Shown: in pieces, positions 13,259 to 26,500 of the stretch | Layout of the letters: each line of letters starts with the position of its first letter | How positions within the stretch are numbered: the stretch's first letter is position 1 | NCBI GenBank assembly: GCA_013397845.1 | Contig: VZTG01001883.1 | Span: forward strand, 3,607,649 to 3,671,648 | Reading direction: 5' to 3' | Source: Melanocharis versteri | Lineage: Eukaryota > Chordata > Aves > Passeriformes > Melanocharitidae | DNA length: 64,000 nt | Position numbers and translations under genes: made by a program | The notes under the pieces: model-generated | Seen by the model: the letters and a program-made list of their open reading frames with translations, nothing else | Told to the model about the DNA's origin: nothing | Databases searched by the model: none

Positions 13259-16200
13259 GGACTGTTCACAGAGCTCCGTAATCACTTAAAACCAGAAGAG
13301 TACATTTTGCAAACTCAGTAGAGGTTCACATGCAAAGTCATTCTATTCTGATTTCAGAGCACTATCCCAACAGAGAGAAACCTAAACAGAGAATCTCTAG
13401 GGCATCAGAAAAATGCAGCATGCAACACACATTTCTCTCATCTGCAGTAGAGGACACTGGTAATATTTGCATGGTGCTGAGGTCCTCACAGATTAAAGCA
13501 GGATGTGGTCCACAATCTTCTGAAGTGGTAGAAATGGCAAGAAAAAGAAATTTCAGTTACACAGCGCAAGGCTAAAAGATCACAGGGCAGAAAACACCAC
13601 CATGCTTAGAATCAGCATTTTACTGTAGAGGAAACTAGCTACTTTTTCAGAGAAACTGCCTTCTGAAATGACAGTACAGATAACTAACCTCACCAGAAGT
13701 CTTCAAAGGCATCTGAGGATGCAGTATATACACATCAGGGAGGTTGCTGAACACAGAATTACTGTAATCAGGTTTTGATGTAATAAAAGCAACTAAGCAC
13801 CCTTTCTGCATCAGGCTTCTTGAAGAAAAAAAAAAGAAAAAGAAAAAAAACAACACCAACAAAGAAACACGGTTCAAAGGAAAAGAAAGGAAATCCTCCA
13901 GACTATTATATTCCAGTGCCTGATTGTATAATAAAAGTGATCAAAAACCTGCCTGACTTCCAGGAGGTTGAGTTCAACAAAGAAGGTACAGACCAGCAGC
14001 ATCTATCATTCCCAAGTCACCATGTCACACACAAGAAAAACACCCACCTTCAATCCTTAACACTACCATTGAGGATGTTGCCCAGGTAGCCACCCTATAT
14101 GGCACTGGAGAGTGTGTGGGGGAAAGGAAAAATACTGGTAAGGTCACTTGTGCCTTGCGGGCTAAAACACCACAAGGAATTTTAGATGCCTACACGGACC
14201 TTCTGATACCTCCTTGCAGAGCCTGGTATAGATGAATTTTATTTATTATAGAAATCAAGAGAAATTACAATATTCAGATTCAGCACAAGAAAAATATAAT
14301 TAGCTGTAATACAGAGGTAAAAAGATTTAATTGTTCAAAAGATGAAGATTGTTGCGTTTTCATGTGGCTAAGTATTTGATTGAGAAGGGTGACAGATGTC
14401 TCCAAGTACTCACCATTTTAAAAGCACCAACAGGAAAGGAGAATGAAAACAAGGTGTGTACTGAATGGGGAGGCTGGAATTTTTGTTGTGGAGATCTACT
14501 AGGACTAATATTTAGAAAAAAATATTTATATCTTTCTCACTATGGTATTTGAAGGGAGTCTCCCACATGGAGTAACACCATAAGAGAAACTCCCATTGGC
14601 TTGGGAAGTGAGTGTTCACAGTTGATGTATCTGTATGAAAGCATTCATCTAATCAAAGTATGTTGTCTCTCAAGGTAGAATCACTGGTGTTTCATGAAGG
14701 ACTCAATACATCCCACAAGTAAATACTAGAGCTCAATAAATACAAGATACATTCTGCAGTATCAACCTTGCTTTTATCATGAATTGGGAAGAAAAGTTGA
14801 ATTATCTCCCTGCACCCCTTACACAGATCATAAACAAAAGCAAGGATGCTGTTTGTTTCAAAATCCATAGCAGAATAGCCACCTATGAAAGAGAAGTGGA
14901 AGCTTTCCCACCCTTTTGTCTCAGCACTCAACTAAGGCAGGCCCTGAAAATGTACACTCTGTCTAGCAAGGAGATGGGCTGAATGATCAACAGGGTATTC
15001 TCAGCTCCTCCAGGTACAGGCTTGCCCTGCTGCACTGAGCATGTTTTGTATAATGCTGGCAAAAAAATTTATTTAGGATAAAGTATCAGCTGAGCAGCAA
15101 AAAAAAAAAAAAAAAAATTAAGCTGAACCATTAAACAGCAATCTTAGACTGAACAGAAAATTGGCAGCTCATGCCAGAGACGTTGTGCATCCCAGTGAAG
15201 CTTTATAGATCTCTGCACCGAGACATTTGTGTGCTCCTCCGTTCAGCACAAAACCTGCCTGATTTCTTGCCAGTGAACACTACCATTTACTGCTCCCACT
15301 ACAAGAGCAATCACATCAGAAGAGAATACGGACATCCTTAACAGGATTTGCTGTTAGCCATTGACAGCTGCTCTTTCAAATAACTCTGTTAACACTATAT
15401 AATCAAGCTAAGAGGCTACAGAGTCACTCCTGCGTGATCTCAGATTGGCCAATGTACATGAAGCTTCCCAAAACTTTGGAAGGGGGGTGGCAGTAACAGA
15501 GAAATATGTGCCCTTTTCATACAGCTCTGCTGCTATGCTCACAGGGAAGGAAACTTCTGCAACTGGGAGCAGGACTGATTCACACATCATAGACGTGCCT
15601 TTCAGCTGCATAACCTGTTCTCATGTTTTCTAACCTTTTCTGATTCTACTGTTCTTGGGAAATAGCAATGCCTATAATTAGCTAAACAACATTTACTTTT
15701 TAGCAACAATGAAGTCTTGTATTCTCTACAGGCATTTTAACTGAATCATTGTTCATGGAAAACAGTAAGGAAGATGGCTGTATTTTCCAGCAGAAACTGA
15801 ACAAAGGAAGCCAAGCTAAACCCAGACTCTTCTTTGCTTTTCCCTGTACTATTTAAGAACGTGTGCGCAGTTTGGGTTTTTTTGTTGGTGATGCTGTTTT
15901 GGTTTTTTTAATAGTCATTTTGGTGTTACTTCCTCTGTCTTAGACTATGAAGGATCCCCAGACCATGGCTGCATAACATTAGACTAATATTACGCACTAG
16001 GTTCAGTTTCCTCTTATATACCCTCAATTCTGAACTGAGCCACCCTCTACTACAGTACTGCCTTTGAAATGCATCTGTGAGCACAGTAAAAGCAAAAATT
16101 ACTGTTTTCCTGCCCTAAGTGAAGTTTAAACTCAGTCAGGTACACTTGATACCAACAGAAAATGCATTTTAAAAAAATTTTAAAAGTCAACACTCCAACA

Positions 16201-16768
16201 AATACTTTTAGGATACTTTCATCTCTGCTTTCCAGATACATGTCTAGGTTTAGCCTGGGGTACACAAAAGAGTCAGGTTTAATGCACTCGTTACAAAGTT
16301 ACCAGGAGCCCCTGACAAAACTGGTGTTGGGTTGTGTGTCTGTTTCTAACCTTATCCAAACATAATTCCTTGAGGGGAAAAACAGTGTTTCAGAGTTGTC
16401 TTAGCCACTATGAAAACCACAGAGAAGTATCTTGGCACACAGCAAAAGCTTGGCAACACTGCTGCAGCACACATTTTCCTCTGCTCAATTACTAGTGGGT
16501 GTTTTGGGCTTTTTTTAGAACACAAGTTCTAGAAACACAACCCTTATTGTTTCAGCGACACTTGGGCATAAAACGGAAGGAACACAGCAAGAGGAACTTG
16601 CTCATGCTGACTTTTCCATGCACACTAGTCTCAGAGCTCTAAAATGCTACCTGATGATTCTACTACCAGCCTAGGAAGTCTTCAAAATCAGAGGGTTTTT
16701 ACAATCTGCCTGTCTGCCACTCCCAGCATGTGCTAGACTTGTATGAATGTAGTACTTACAAAGGATGT

Positions 16769-16860
16769 AAAAACAAACAAAACCAAAACACAAAAAAAAC
16801 CCAACAACAAAAACCCAACAACAACAAAAAAACCAAAACACCAACCCACAAGACCAAACA
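16769..16860. repeat. (AAC/AAACC)-rich low-complexity tract
   Basis: About 90 bases made almost only of A and C (CAACAACAAAAACCC-like). The Lys/Asn/Thr/Gln-rich open frame across it is not a gene. Confidence 0.9.
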
Positions 16861-17910
16861 TCAAAGAGAGGTTAATAAAGTCTCCAAGCATTGTCCCTCC
16901 TTGGCCATACTGCTGAAATAATCAAAGACAGCTATAATTATGAGTGTTAATTTCATTATACCCATAGCCGTCCAGAAAATGGACTGGATAGAAACTTCAG
17001 GTAAACCAAAGAAAATTTATTAAGTGAAAACAACCAATCTGCTGCTACAACGCAGTAAGACTGATTCTATAAGGAAAAATCAAACCACTACCACTCCAAA
17101 TCCAATCTGAAAGCAGAAATTTATTTTTGATACAGACATACTAGGAGGCAGCTGCAAAAGGAACCATCATGGGTAGCCTAAAGTAAGAGTCTCCTGTAAT
17201 TTTAAAACAAAGGAGTCCCAGTGTTTTGCAGGAGTTTGAAAATCCCAAGAACTGCTTGTGTTTAACCTCAAAGGTGGGGTGGCAGAGAAGGAACAGAATT
17301 GATTTTGATGCAGTGTGTGTGGGTGGTAGTACATACCTGGTCACTGGAAGGCAATAATTCCACGGTAAGTCGTATCTACTGGCATGGACTGGGAAACATA
17401 ACTAGCTCTACAGAACTTCTGCCATCCTTGTAAAATCAAACCCTAAAGTTTAGCTTAAAAAAAAATAAAAACAGCATCTTTGAAGCTAGATCCAAAAGGA
17501 TATTCGAAATAAGAAGCCTTTAAACCTTAAAACTACGTCCTTACAACACTGTCTGTTTCCACATCTAGAAACTGACTTTCAGCTAAATCTCACAAGACCT
17601 TAGTACTCAGCAGTTTTGCATCACTGGTCCTCAAATACAATTTAATTCCCTTCACTAAATTAAAAAAAAAATCCAAACCAAAAAAACAGAAAGAAGCAAA
17701 ATGTGGATTGAGTGCTATAAGAAAATCATTTTATCAATAGCACCAGTCCTAATGCATATGGATTTTGAGATATTTTTAATAAGGACTGGTTGGCTATACT
17801 CTTCCAACCCAATTAAGTTAATGCCAAGCATATTCATCAGAAATCACAATAGAAAAATTGTCAGCTTTCTTACTGGAGAAAACCAAGACCCATTTACAGA
17901 AGCATTCTGC

Positions 17911-17942
17911 ACAAATAAAGCGTTTTTAAGTGGTTTATTTGT
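17911..17942. terminator. Inverted repeat with poly(A) hexamers on both strands
   Basis: A perfect 9-bp inverted repeat (ACAAATAAA and TTTATTTGT, 14-nt spacer). Each arm holds AATAAA on its own strand, so the element could end transcription from either side. It lies about 2.4 kb past the GALC stop. A role as transcription end site is inference only. Confidence 0.25.
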
Positions 17943-19628
17943 CCATTTGGAATGATTAGCATTTATAATCAACAACATAAATCCACCCCTCAGTGAAAAA
18001 CCTGACAGCTTGTTATTGCCTGACATATTACAGTCTACTGAAGGGTGAAGAATTACAGACATATAAAGATGAATAACATTATGTCACCATTAAATCACTT
18101 ACTCTGTTCATAACACTTTAATCCTCAAACATTGTAAATTAAGATTAGGAAAAAAAAAAAAATCAACATTTCCAGTGATAAAATACATTGTGTTTAGTAC
18201 ACAATATAACAATACAGCTTATTACACTAGTGCATTAGAGGGTAAAAAAAATGGACAGCTCCTTTGAAATAACTGCATCATTGCTGATCTCTCTCTGCTT
18301 GCAGCCACAGAAGTCTCCAAGAAGCATCCAACCACAAAAATCCATCACAGCTAAAATAAATTTATTCTGAGATTATTATACTCATATTACTTGAATATGA
18401 GGACATAAAATTAAATTCCTTCAAATGTGGGGTGACCAGTGACATTCCCTAGGAAATCAAGCAAGTAATGAACAGATCTGCATGCATACTTGAAAATGAC
18501 GTGGAAAAATGCCTTTCGTTTTTCACCCACTTAAGTAAACAATTACTTAACATTTGGAAGCTTTCTACTACAGTTTGAAAGTTTAGTGGTTTAAACCATT
18601 TTACAAGGTTACTGGCATGTAGGAAATTTCCAAGTATGAATAACTAGTACCAATATAACAGCTAGAAGACACAACATTTTTACTTACTAGAGATGGAATT
18701 TTCAGAACTCTTGTCCAATAATGAAAATGGAAGATCAACTTTATAAAAATTTTCTAGGAATGATTTGTATAACATTAACTTTATATTAGATGACAACTTC
18801 AAAGTCTGAAGTTAACAATTACTGGAATCAGCCTTCAAAATAAAGGGGATCAGAAGAATAATCTTTATAAATCAAAGTATACTGCAAATCTTTTTCTCCA
18901 GATGTTGCCTGCTACAAATGGCCTCATACAGCTACTAGAGCCCTATCAAGTCAATTAAACAGGATGCGAATGTGAAAAGCAGATGGACACAGGGGGCACA
19001 TTTCATTATGGGAACAGACATCATCTTCATTCAAACTGACCAACAACAAACAAGAAAAATTCTGGAGCCAATTGAACTGCAAATGTGTATGAGGAAAAAC
19101 CCATTCAGTACCTCATATTCTCAATTAATTGTTTTTTTTAATAACACAGTAAACTTGGGAAAAAAAATAAAATGAAGCAACAGCAAAACAGAATCCCTCC
19201 ATTCCCAAGGATCTGAATTATCCTCTGAACTTCACTCCATGATAGCTGGGATAAGTTTAAAAACAGACACTTTTGTGTCATTACCACTGCTTGATGATCA
19301 GTGGTAATGATCAGATTGCAAACTCTTAAAGGCAAAGATCGATTTTTTTTTTTTTTTTTAATTTCTTTTATACCAGCAAGTGAGAGTACTCATATCTCCT
19401 CTGTGCCACAGGAATATAATAAACTAAATATCATTGTTAGGCTTTAATTATTTTCTATTTGAATCTCTAAATCCATCAAAAGTGAGAGATGTTTGCCCAA
19501 GTTTCTAGGAACAAAAGGCCAGTTTCCACATGTGACCCGACATGGAAATATCCATGATGCAACGTTTTCACTCTTTGCACTATGCAAAAAACCCCGTAAT
19601 ATTAACATCAACAAACTACAAGTTATGG

Positions 19629-20361
19629 TTTATTTTCATCCATTTCAACCCTTTCAGTGGAAAGAGGAGGTAGATTAGAAGTAAGCCACATCCTGCACTC
19701 CCTGATCAGTCATAAGGCATGTTTCCATTCCACTGAAAATAGGATATATTCTAGGGCTGGCAACAAAAGTTGGAAGAAGTAATCAAATGCACTTGGAGCA
19801 CTGTAATGTCTAGTCACAGACTGTAGCAAAAAAACAGACAAAACGCATTTTTTTTTACTATAGGAAATCTAGGTACTTTATCCAAATGAAATTTGAGAAC
19901 GATAGACCTACAAAAGTATGGGGCCCACTGGCTCGTAAGGCTTACTGGCATTTAATACTTTCTTTCACAGTGAAAGCAATGGACATAATAATGGAAGTGT
20001 TAAAAAATGCAGCTTAAGATGCATCTATCTTCTGTTAGCTTTTAAAGTTATCTTAGAAGTGAGCTGGTAAGTTAAGATGTTGTTATTAAAAGATATTTAA
20101 ATCCAAGAATTTGTTTTCATCGTTACCTTGAACTCAAATTTACCCCCGAAAACTGAAGGGCAAAAATCCCAGAGCAACAGGGGATAAAGCTACAATCATG
20201 TTGATATCTACTCAAGTAAACCTTTAACAAATAGTACGGACCAAATCCAGACTCTTTGCCAAGAGATCAATCACAGTTTAGCACGGAGCCCTCCTCCAAG
20301 TTTGACTTGGCTCTTATTCAAAGCAACATGAGAACCGGGTTCTCCAAATGCCAAAGCCACC
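19629..20361 (-). other. GALC: Probable GALC 3' UTR, minimal extent
   Basis: Sequence directly after the GALC stop, without repeats. The first canonical poly(A) hexamer on the minus strand is AATAAA at 19629-19634, about 730 nt past the stop. Further hexamers occur at 19443-19448 (ATTAAA) and 18361-18366 (AATAAA), so longer 3' UTR forms are possible. The real cleavage site cannot be told from sequence alone. Confidence 0.4.
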
Positions 20362-20505
20362 TCAGCAAGCTTCGACATGAAAGTTGTCAAACTGTGCAAA
20401 CTCAAACGAGCGAGTTCCGAGAGCAGCCCAGCCATTGCTCGGTTTAGAAACGGTGACGTTCTCCCAGAGCGGATAACCATTTAACAGTCCTGAGGCGGAA
20501 TTGCC
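20362..20505 (-). CDS. GALC: GALC exon 17 (C-terminal coding part)
   Basis: 144 nt of coding sequence including the TGA at 20362-20364. It encodes ASGLLNGYPLWENVTV, then SNGWAALGTRSFEFAQFDNF and HVEAC-stop. ENVT is an N-glycosylation sequon. The acceptor is TTCTGACAG. The protein ends one residue earlier than in human (recalled end VEATR). The exon continues into a 3' UTR of unknown length. Confidence 0.95.
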   Translation of the reverse strand, partial: GNSASGLLNGYPLWENVTVSKPSNGWAALGTRSFEFAQFDNFHVEAC

Positions 20506-23500
20506 CTGTCAGAAAAAGGAAAATGTTAGCTTTGTTAAATCCAGGGTCTGTGTAGACACTGAGCCTGCTCACCTGGGAGACAAGACAAAGCAGAAAGATG
20601 TCAAGTCAACTTTCAACTACACTTCACACATTTTTCATGCAGAGATGCATCTAAATATTGCATAGAATCCTCTGGTGTCTATCAGCTCTGTGAAACAGAT
20701 CTAATGCCTTTACAGTGAATACATAAAAGGCTCCTCTTCTCCTACTTACAGCTTTGCTAACTCAGTGTAGAACCTGAAAGGTAAACTGGTTTTCCTCTTC
20801 CTTGTACCAGACTCTTTCAAACAGCCCAACTTTCTTAAGGTGATATGATACACTTGGCACTGATTCTGCAGAATTAGGCAGAAGTCAAAAGTAAAGAAAG
20901 ATGTAATTTAGTCATTAAGCCAAGAGAAAGAGGAGACAGCAGAAGTTTCAAGTATCACTCAAGCCACTTCAAGGTGTTAAAATTAAAAGCAGTTTCAGGA
21001 AAAATTACAATTTATCTTTTCTGTATTGCACTAAACAGTATTTAGAAAAAAGTACTTCAGCTTACTTGTATTTCTTAATCTGAAAGACAATTATAGACAC
21101 AGGTAAAAGCAAAGAATGTCTTTCAAGAAGGAGTCAGTGTGAGAATTATTTAAAGATGGCTCTATACTTCAGTCATTACATAAAAGGCATACTAGGTACA
21201 AAACATTTTAACAGCACAGATGGAAGTCTGAAGCATTGTAATCTTAAAATTACCATCACTGTTTTGAGTTTTAAGTGATTTATGTTCATCTTCAGTAACC
21301 CATTGACTTGGTCCATTTTACAGATGGCAAGCACTGTCACAAATGCAGGTGTACCAAAGCCAGAACTAAACTACATCCATTTCAGTGAATGCCTCAGGTA
21401 TAAGTGTCCCTTTGTCTCCAAATGTGATAGTACAAGAGACAAAAAGCAGCTTCTAATATTCAGTGGCATTTTAGGAGGAGGGACTCGGTGCATAATTGTG
21501 AAAGTTACATTCAGTAGTAGATCTCCCCAGTTAGGACTCAAGCTGGCCCACATTTCAGCCCAGTTCCAGCACCAAATGTTACATCAGACAAAGGGATTAG
21601 GCATTCAGAAGAGGAACTTAAAGCCTTTTAGGTACTTGCACTGATGTCACACCCATCGAAGTGCACAGGGATATTAAAAGTACAGCTCGGGGCTACTTTC
21701 CTCACCAAGTCACTATGGTCAAAAAGAGTGGAGTGGGAAGGAAGGAAGGAAAAAAACATGGACAGGCTTCTCATTAACTGCAGCCCATTTATACAGTAGC
21801 ACAATGCCCATGCTCTTCCACCACAGTAGAGAAGGAACTCAGCTTATCTGAGTTTCCCAGTCCTTTACTAGCTTCAGATACAAGGCCTTACCCTGCAAAG
21901 GGAACTGGTGTGAGACAGATTTGTAACACAGGCTTACTTTAGCAGTTTACTACTGTCTCAAGAAGAGGAAGTCAGGCCATCATCTTCCTGTCAGATTAAA
22001 CAAGAGACTTGCCTCTCTGACCCTTCTACCTCCAGCTTTCAATTCAGCTTTCCAGTTATTTTCTCTACCTTCCACAGTTTCTCAAGATCTCTTTAAAAAT
22101 ACAGGCAGCAGAACTTGGTATTTTAATATTGGTTTAATGTAACGGATATTATTTATGTTTTAGATAGGGTAAACTAAAGCAAGTACACTATCAAGAGTAT
22201 AGCACAGTTTTCTCTAAACCATTTAGGACTGAAAGTTTCATAACTGGTTTTCCAGCTTTTTGCCTGTGTCCTTACCTGAATGTTGAGAGTGAGTGTGTGC
22301 CATGCATTGTCCCGGACACCAGCAAGTCCTTTCATTAATATTTCTTTTCCAGCTGCAAAACATGCTTCAGTTAGCAAAGTGTTACTTCAGCCCTTTGCTG
22401 AAACTTATAAATATCAAGCCAGCAAAAGGATAATAATATCTATTTTTCAGAAATGTTCACGACTGACATTTTACCAATTTCAGTTGCAGCATGGAAGGCT
22501 TAATGGGCAAACCTGGACTCTGCATTATCAGTGCATTCTCCTTTTTTGCCAGAACTGTCTTCTCAATGAAATCTCCAATGCTCTTGGCAATTTGGCATGA
22601 GATGAGGATTCACTCTAAGAAGAGTACAGGTTCAAGGAGTGTGACAGTAGGTATCACTCTGCTCGTTCTATAGGTCTTCTTGTTTATGTATTGTTTGTAA
22701 TTATTTTAAATCACAGGGTTTGAGTTGCCACACTCATGTTGCTTAAGTTCTACTCAAAATTTATGCTAAGCAAAAATGGGGTGTGAATGACACCTGGAGG
22801 GAAGACCTGAAACCAATTAAGTGCTACAAGTCTTCAATTATTCAGTAGACAGTTTTAGCTGCAAGATAATTTAACATTCAGGCTCCCTTCTAGAAAAATA
22901 TGAAGATGACTGAAAATAGCTGAACAGAAAAAATTATCATATTGTGTAACAAGAGTCTCAGCCTGAAGTAATGGGGTGGTTGATCAAAATCCACTCATTT
23001 CATCTAGGAAAAATTATTTCTTACAGCCTGAGAAACTAATCAGGTAATGTTGTTAGGTCTTATTAGAAATAAAAAATTGAGTCGATCCTAAACACAAGTA
23101 TGTATTTCCATACAGCTGAAACTTAAGTTTTTATAGAATTAGACATTGCAAAGTTTCCCTAGGGAACACTGGTATGTTAAGAGAAGCTACATAAAACCTT
23201 CTTTATGCTACCTGTCCATGGTAAAATTGGAAAGGAACACAGACACACACACAAAAAATATATCTTATCAGATATACTGTAGATCTAGAAACTACATTTG
23301 ACTCATCAGAAACTATTGAAAATTTTTATTTATACTCACGAAGCAATAGGAAATGCATTTAAACAACTGAATATGCCACTATTTCAAAGCAAATTGAAAA
23401 GAACTTTTAACTATTGATCAAGTATTATCATACACTCTTCCATGTGCCTGTCAAGTGCTCTACAGACGAACACACATGAATGTTAGCATCACAAGTAGAA

Positions 23501-26500
23501 CATGTGCTCACTCCACTAAGCTACACTAAAAGAAGGATGCATAATTTGAGGAAACAGGAGGCCACTTATCATCATCACTTAAGCCAGATATAAGTACAGT
23601 GACTTGAACTGCTGTCTAAGAAAAGCCACTTCATGTCAATCAGGATTTTTTTTTGTGTAGTTTAAGAATATACATCAAATCTCTCTGTAATTAATATTGT
23701 GTCAGAGTATTTATGAAAAGCAAAATAGTTTATATTTGCTAGTGTAAAACAGATTTTGTCAGTGGAAAAACAAAAGCTCCAGAAAGTTGAGCCTGAGAAA
23801 TGGTCCAGGCAGTAGCCTTCAGATGCTTTCTCCACATAGGAAAAGTGGCCATCATTAGAACACAACAGGTTAAATTCATAGTGATGACAAACAAACTGTG
23901 AAATCTGAATGTCACCCATTTTTATCAAAGTTATCAAAATGGCATGTCCATATGCCAGCATCCACTTTTGCAAAGAGCTGCTTACCTAGGTCACTCGTGA
24001 CTCTGTAGGTGCCATCTGCAAAAACCCAGAAGAAAATTCCTTTGGAACGTCGTACATATATCCCACCATTGTCAACTCTTCCCGCAATAAACACGCCCCC
24101 ATCAAGTGGTTTTTCTATGTAGACGTCACAAGTGACTGTCATGTTTACCCTGTAAGAGAAGTTTAGTGTTTCAACAAGAAAGGAATTCATTTTTTCTGAG
24201 CAGGCAGTAGGTAAAGAGTATTCCCTAAATAGTACAGCAGCCTTTTTAACAAAATATTTAGCAATCCTAATGTGGGAGAAGCACAGAACTTGTTTAGACG
24301 CGTATCCCAAATGTGAGTTCATAGATTTTCATAGGCAGGGCAATTCTTAGAAATGAAAAATGAAACAAAATGTATTGTCAGAAGTTTCAATTAATTATTA
24401 AAATTAAATTAAAACAAAAAAGCCATACAAAAAGAACCCCACCAAACAGTAGGTTTTCATGTCCATAGAAAAACTGTCAGGTCTGCAAAGTGAAAAGTTC
24501 CTTCTAGATAACTAAATTACATCAAAGATTAAAGGTCTTAGTACCACATCTGCTAAAACTTCATCATCATTTCTCTAAGAGTTTTAATACAGGGCAAGTC
24601 TTAAATAATCTAGACTACTTCCCGAAAAGCCAAAACAAATGTTTTTAAACAAGATGTTCAAATAGGTTGCAATTATTTGATTTTACTGAAATGATACTCC
24701 AGCTCAACAGTAAAGCACTGTTACACATGCAATGAGAGCTGTAAAGGAGAATAAAGCAAAGTAATACCAGAACAAATAGCACCGAGAAAATGTACATAAC
24801 TTCCTCCTCCCCAAAGCTGCACCACAAGGCTCTTCACCATAAAAATTAAAAGCATTCTTTATTTCTATTAATGGATATTCAAACTAAAAATCTACATCTC
24901 CCATGTCTGAAAGCACTTGCAATACAGATACAGCCACAAGGACACATACTTGAGAAGTAGTAATTATCCATAATTATTTACAGAGTGTGAAAAGACTCTC
25001 TATGACAGCAGCTCAGCTGATAACTGAATCAGAGAATATCTATTCTAGCAACTCTTTTTTTTTACCTGTAACATAATACATTAGAATGAAAACTCAGGTC
25101 ATTCTTACGAATATTAGACGCACCAGATTCTTGAATATATAGTAATTACACAAACAAAATTACTTTCTTGCCTCCCCATATACTAAAAAAAGAGACCTCC
25201 ACATCTTCCTTAAGCCCTTATAAAGAGACTCAATGCAATACAGAATTAATTACATAGTAATACTTTCAGAATATACGTATGGTCAGTAAAACCATCAGAG
25301 AAAGCCACTAACAAATTCAGGATAAGAGAACAAAAAGCTTTCACACGCACAAGTTTAAAATCCAAACTAAAACCAACTAAACAATCCTAAAAATGAATCA
25401 TGATAAACTGCCATTAATGACTGAAGTAAAGTATCATCCCACAGAGAAATTTATTGCAAGATTGGCTCAGAATTTCAATAGCAAGTGCTCACTGCTGAAA
25501 ACATCTGCCAGGGACAAGTTGAGTCTTAAACTGAGGATGAAGCAAAAAAACTTGAGGGCCTGAAATTGAGGACTAGCATTATGAAAAGTTACAGACCAGT
25601 AAAACTTGAATAATAAACTGAATATTCAGGAAGCAAGCTTGGTTCTGAAAACAAGATGAAGACTCAGAAAGAAATGGAACCAAAATAAAATAATGGGAGT
25701 ATTTTAAGAATCTCAGTACAGTAATTTAAGAATACATCTTGTGTAGCTGTTATAGGAATCACTAAATATGATTTACTCAATTAGGGAAAGTTGATTAAAG
25801 GGGGAATATGGGGTTTTTCTTAACAGAGGTCTGCAAAAGAAAACATCAGATAACTGAAGAACAACCTCCAAGTACAAGAGGGTGATATTCTTCAGGCTTT
25901 GGATCAAAGTGATTCAATCATGTCTCCAGGCCTGAAATTAGTAGTGTGAAGCATGTTCTGAAAAAGCATTTGTGATACCAATGATCTAATCAAAGTGAAA
26001 AAAACCTGACAGAATGGCTATTTTAAAGAACAGATCAAAAGAATTTAGGCTAGGCTTCTAAGCAGAAGAGAAAGTTTTAAGCACGAAGTTTATTATTACT
26101 ACTAAAAGCATAATTAGTTAACAGGCTCTTTCCCAAATGCTTATCAATTTAAAATAAGCATTATTCTAAAATATGCTGCCTGCCTCTGAATTACCATCAT
26201 TGTAGCTCCTAGCAATTTTTTAGCTCCTAGAAAGAATTGCAGTTGTAACCATACTTTTATCAAAGCGGTAAACCTCAGTTACTTTCACCCAGAAACAAAA
26301 GTGGTTTAAGCAGCATTGGCATCAAATCCACACAATTCTAGGAACTGCTCAGAAGATGGCAGTCTGCAACAAATACAATTGAATTATCAATGAAATAGTC
26401 TGAGAGTTATGAGACTGATCATATTGCTAACAAATAACTCAAAATTATGTAATTTAAAATTAATCCTTTTTTGGTCCAGTTTAAGAAATAATAAACTCAG

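Larger units (their letters stand above)
1..17900. other. Intergenic region downstream of GALC, no supportable gene
   Basis: All open frames are under about 115 codons and none resembles a known protein. I saw no splice-linked conserved coding, tRNA, rRNA or CRISPR. Contents are the listed simple repeats, one CR1 fragment, a 12-bp perfect hairpin at 1905-1932, and a moderately GC-rich patch around 9000-9450. The gene-poor character matches the mammalian region on this side of GALC. Confidence 0.7.

Noticed and set aside
20271..20480. Minus-strand open frame overlapping GALC exon 17
   Set aside because: It is in a different frame from the exon 17 coding frame, which matches the GALC C-terminus and is preceded by a good acceptor.
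23912..24322. 136-codon minus-strand open frame as a separate gene
   Set aside because: Its middle is GALC exon 15; both ends extend into introns past clear splice sites.
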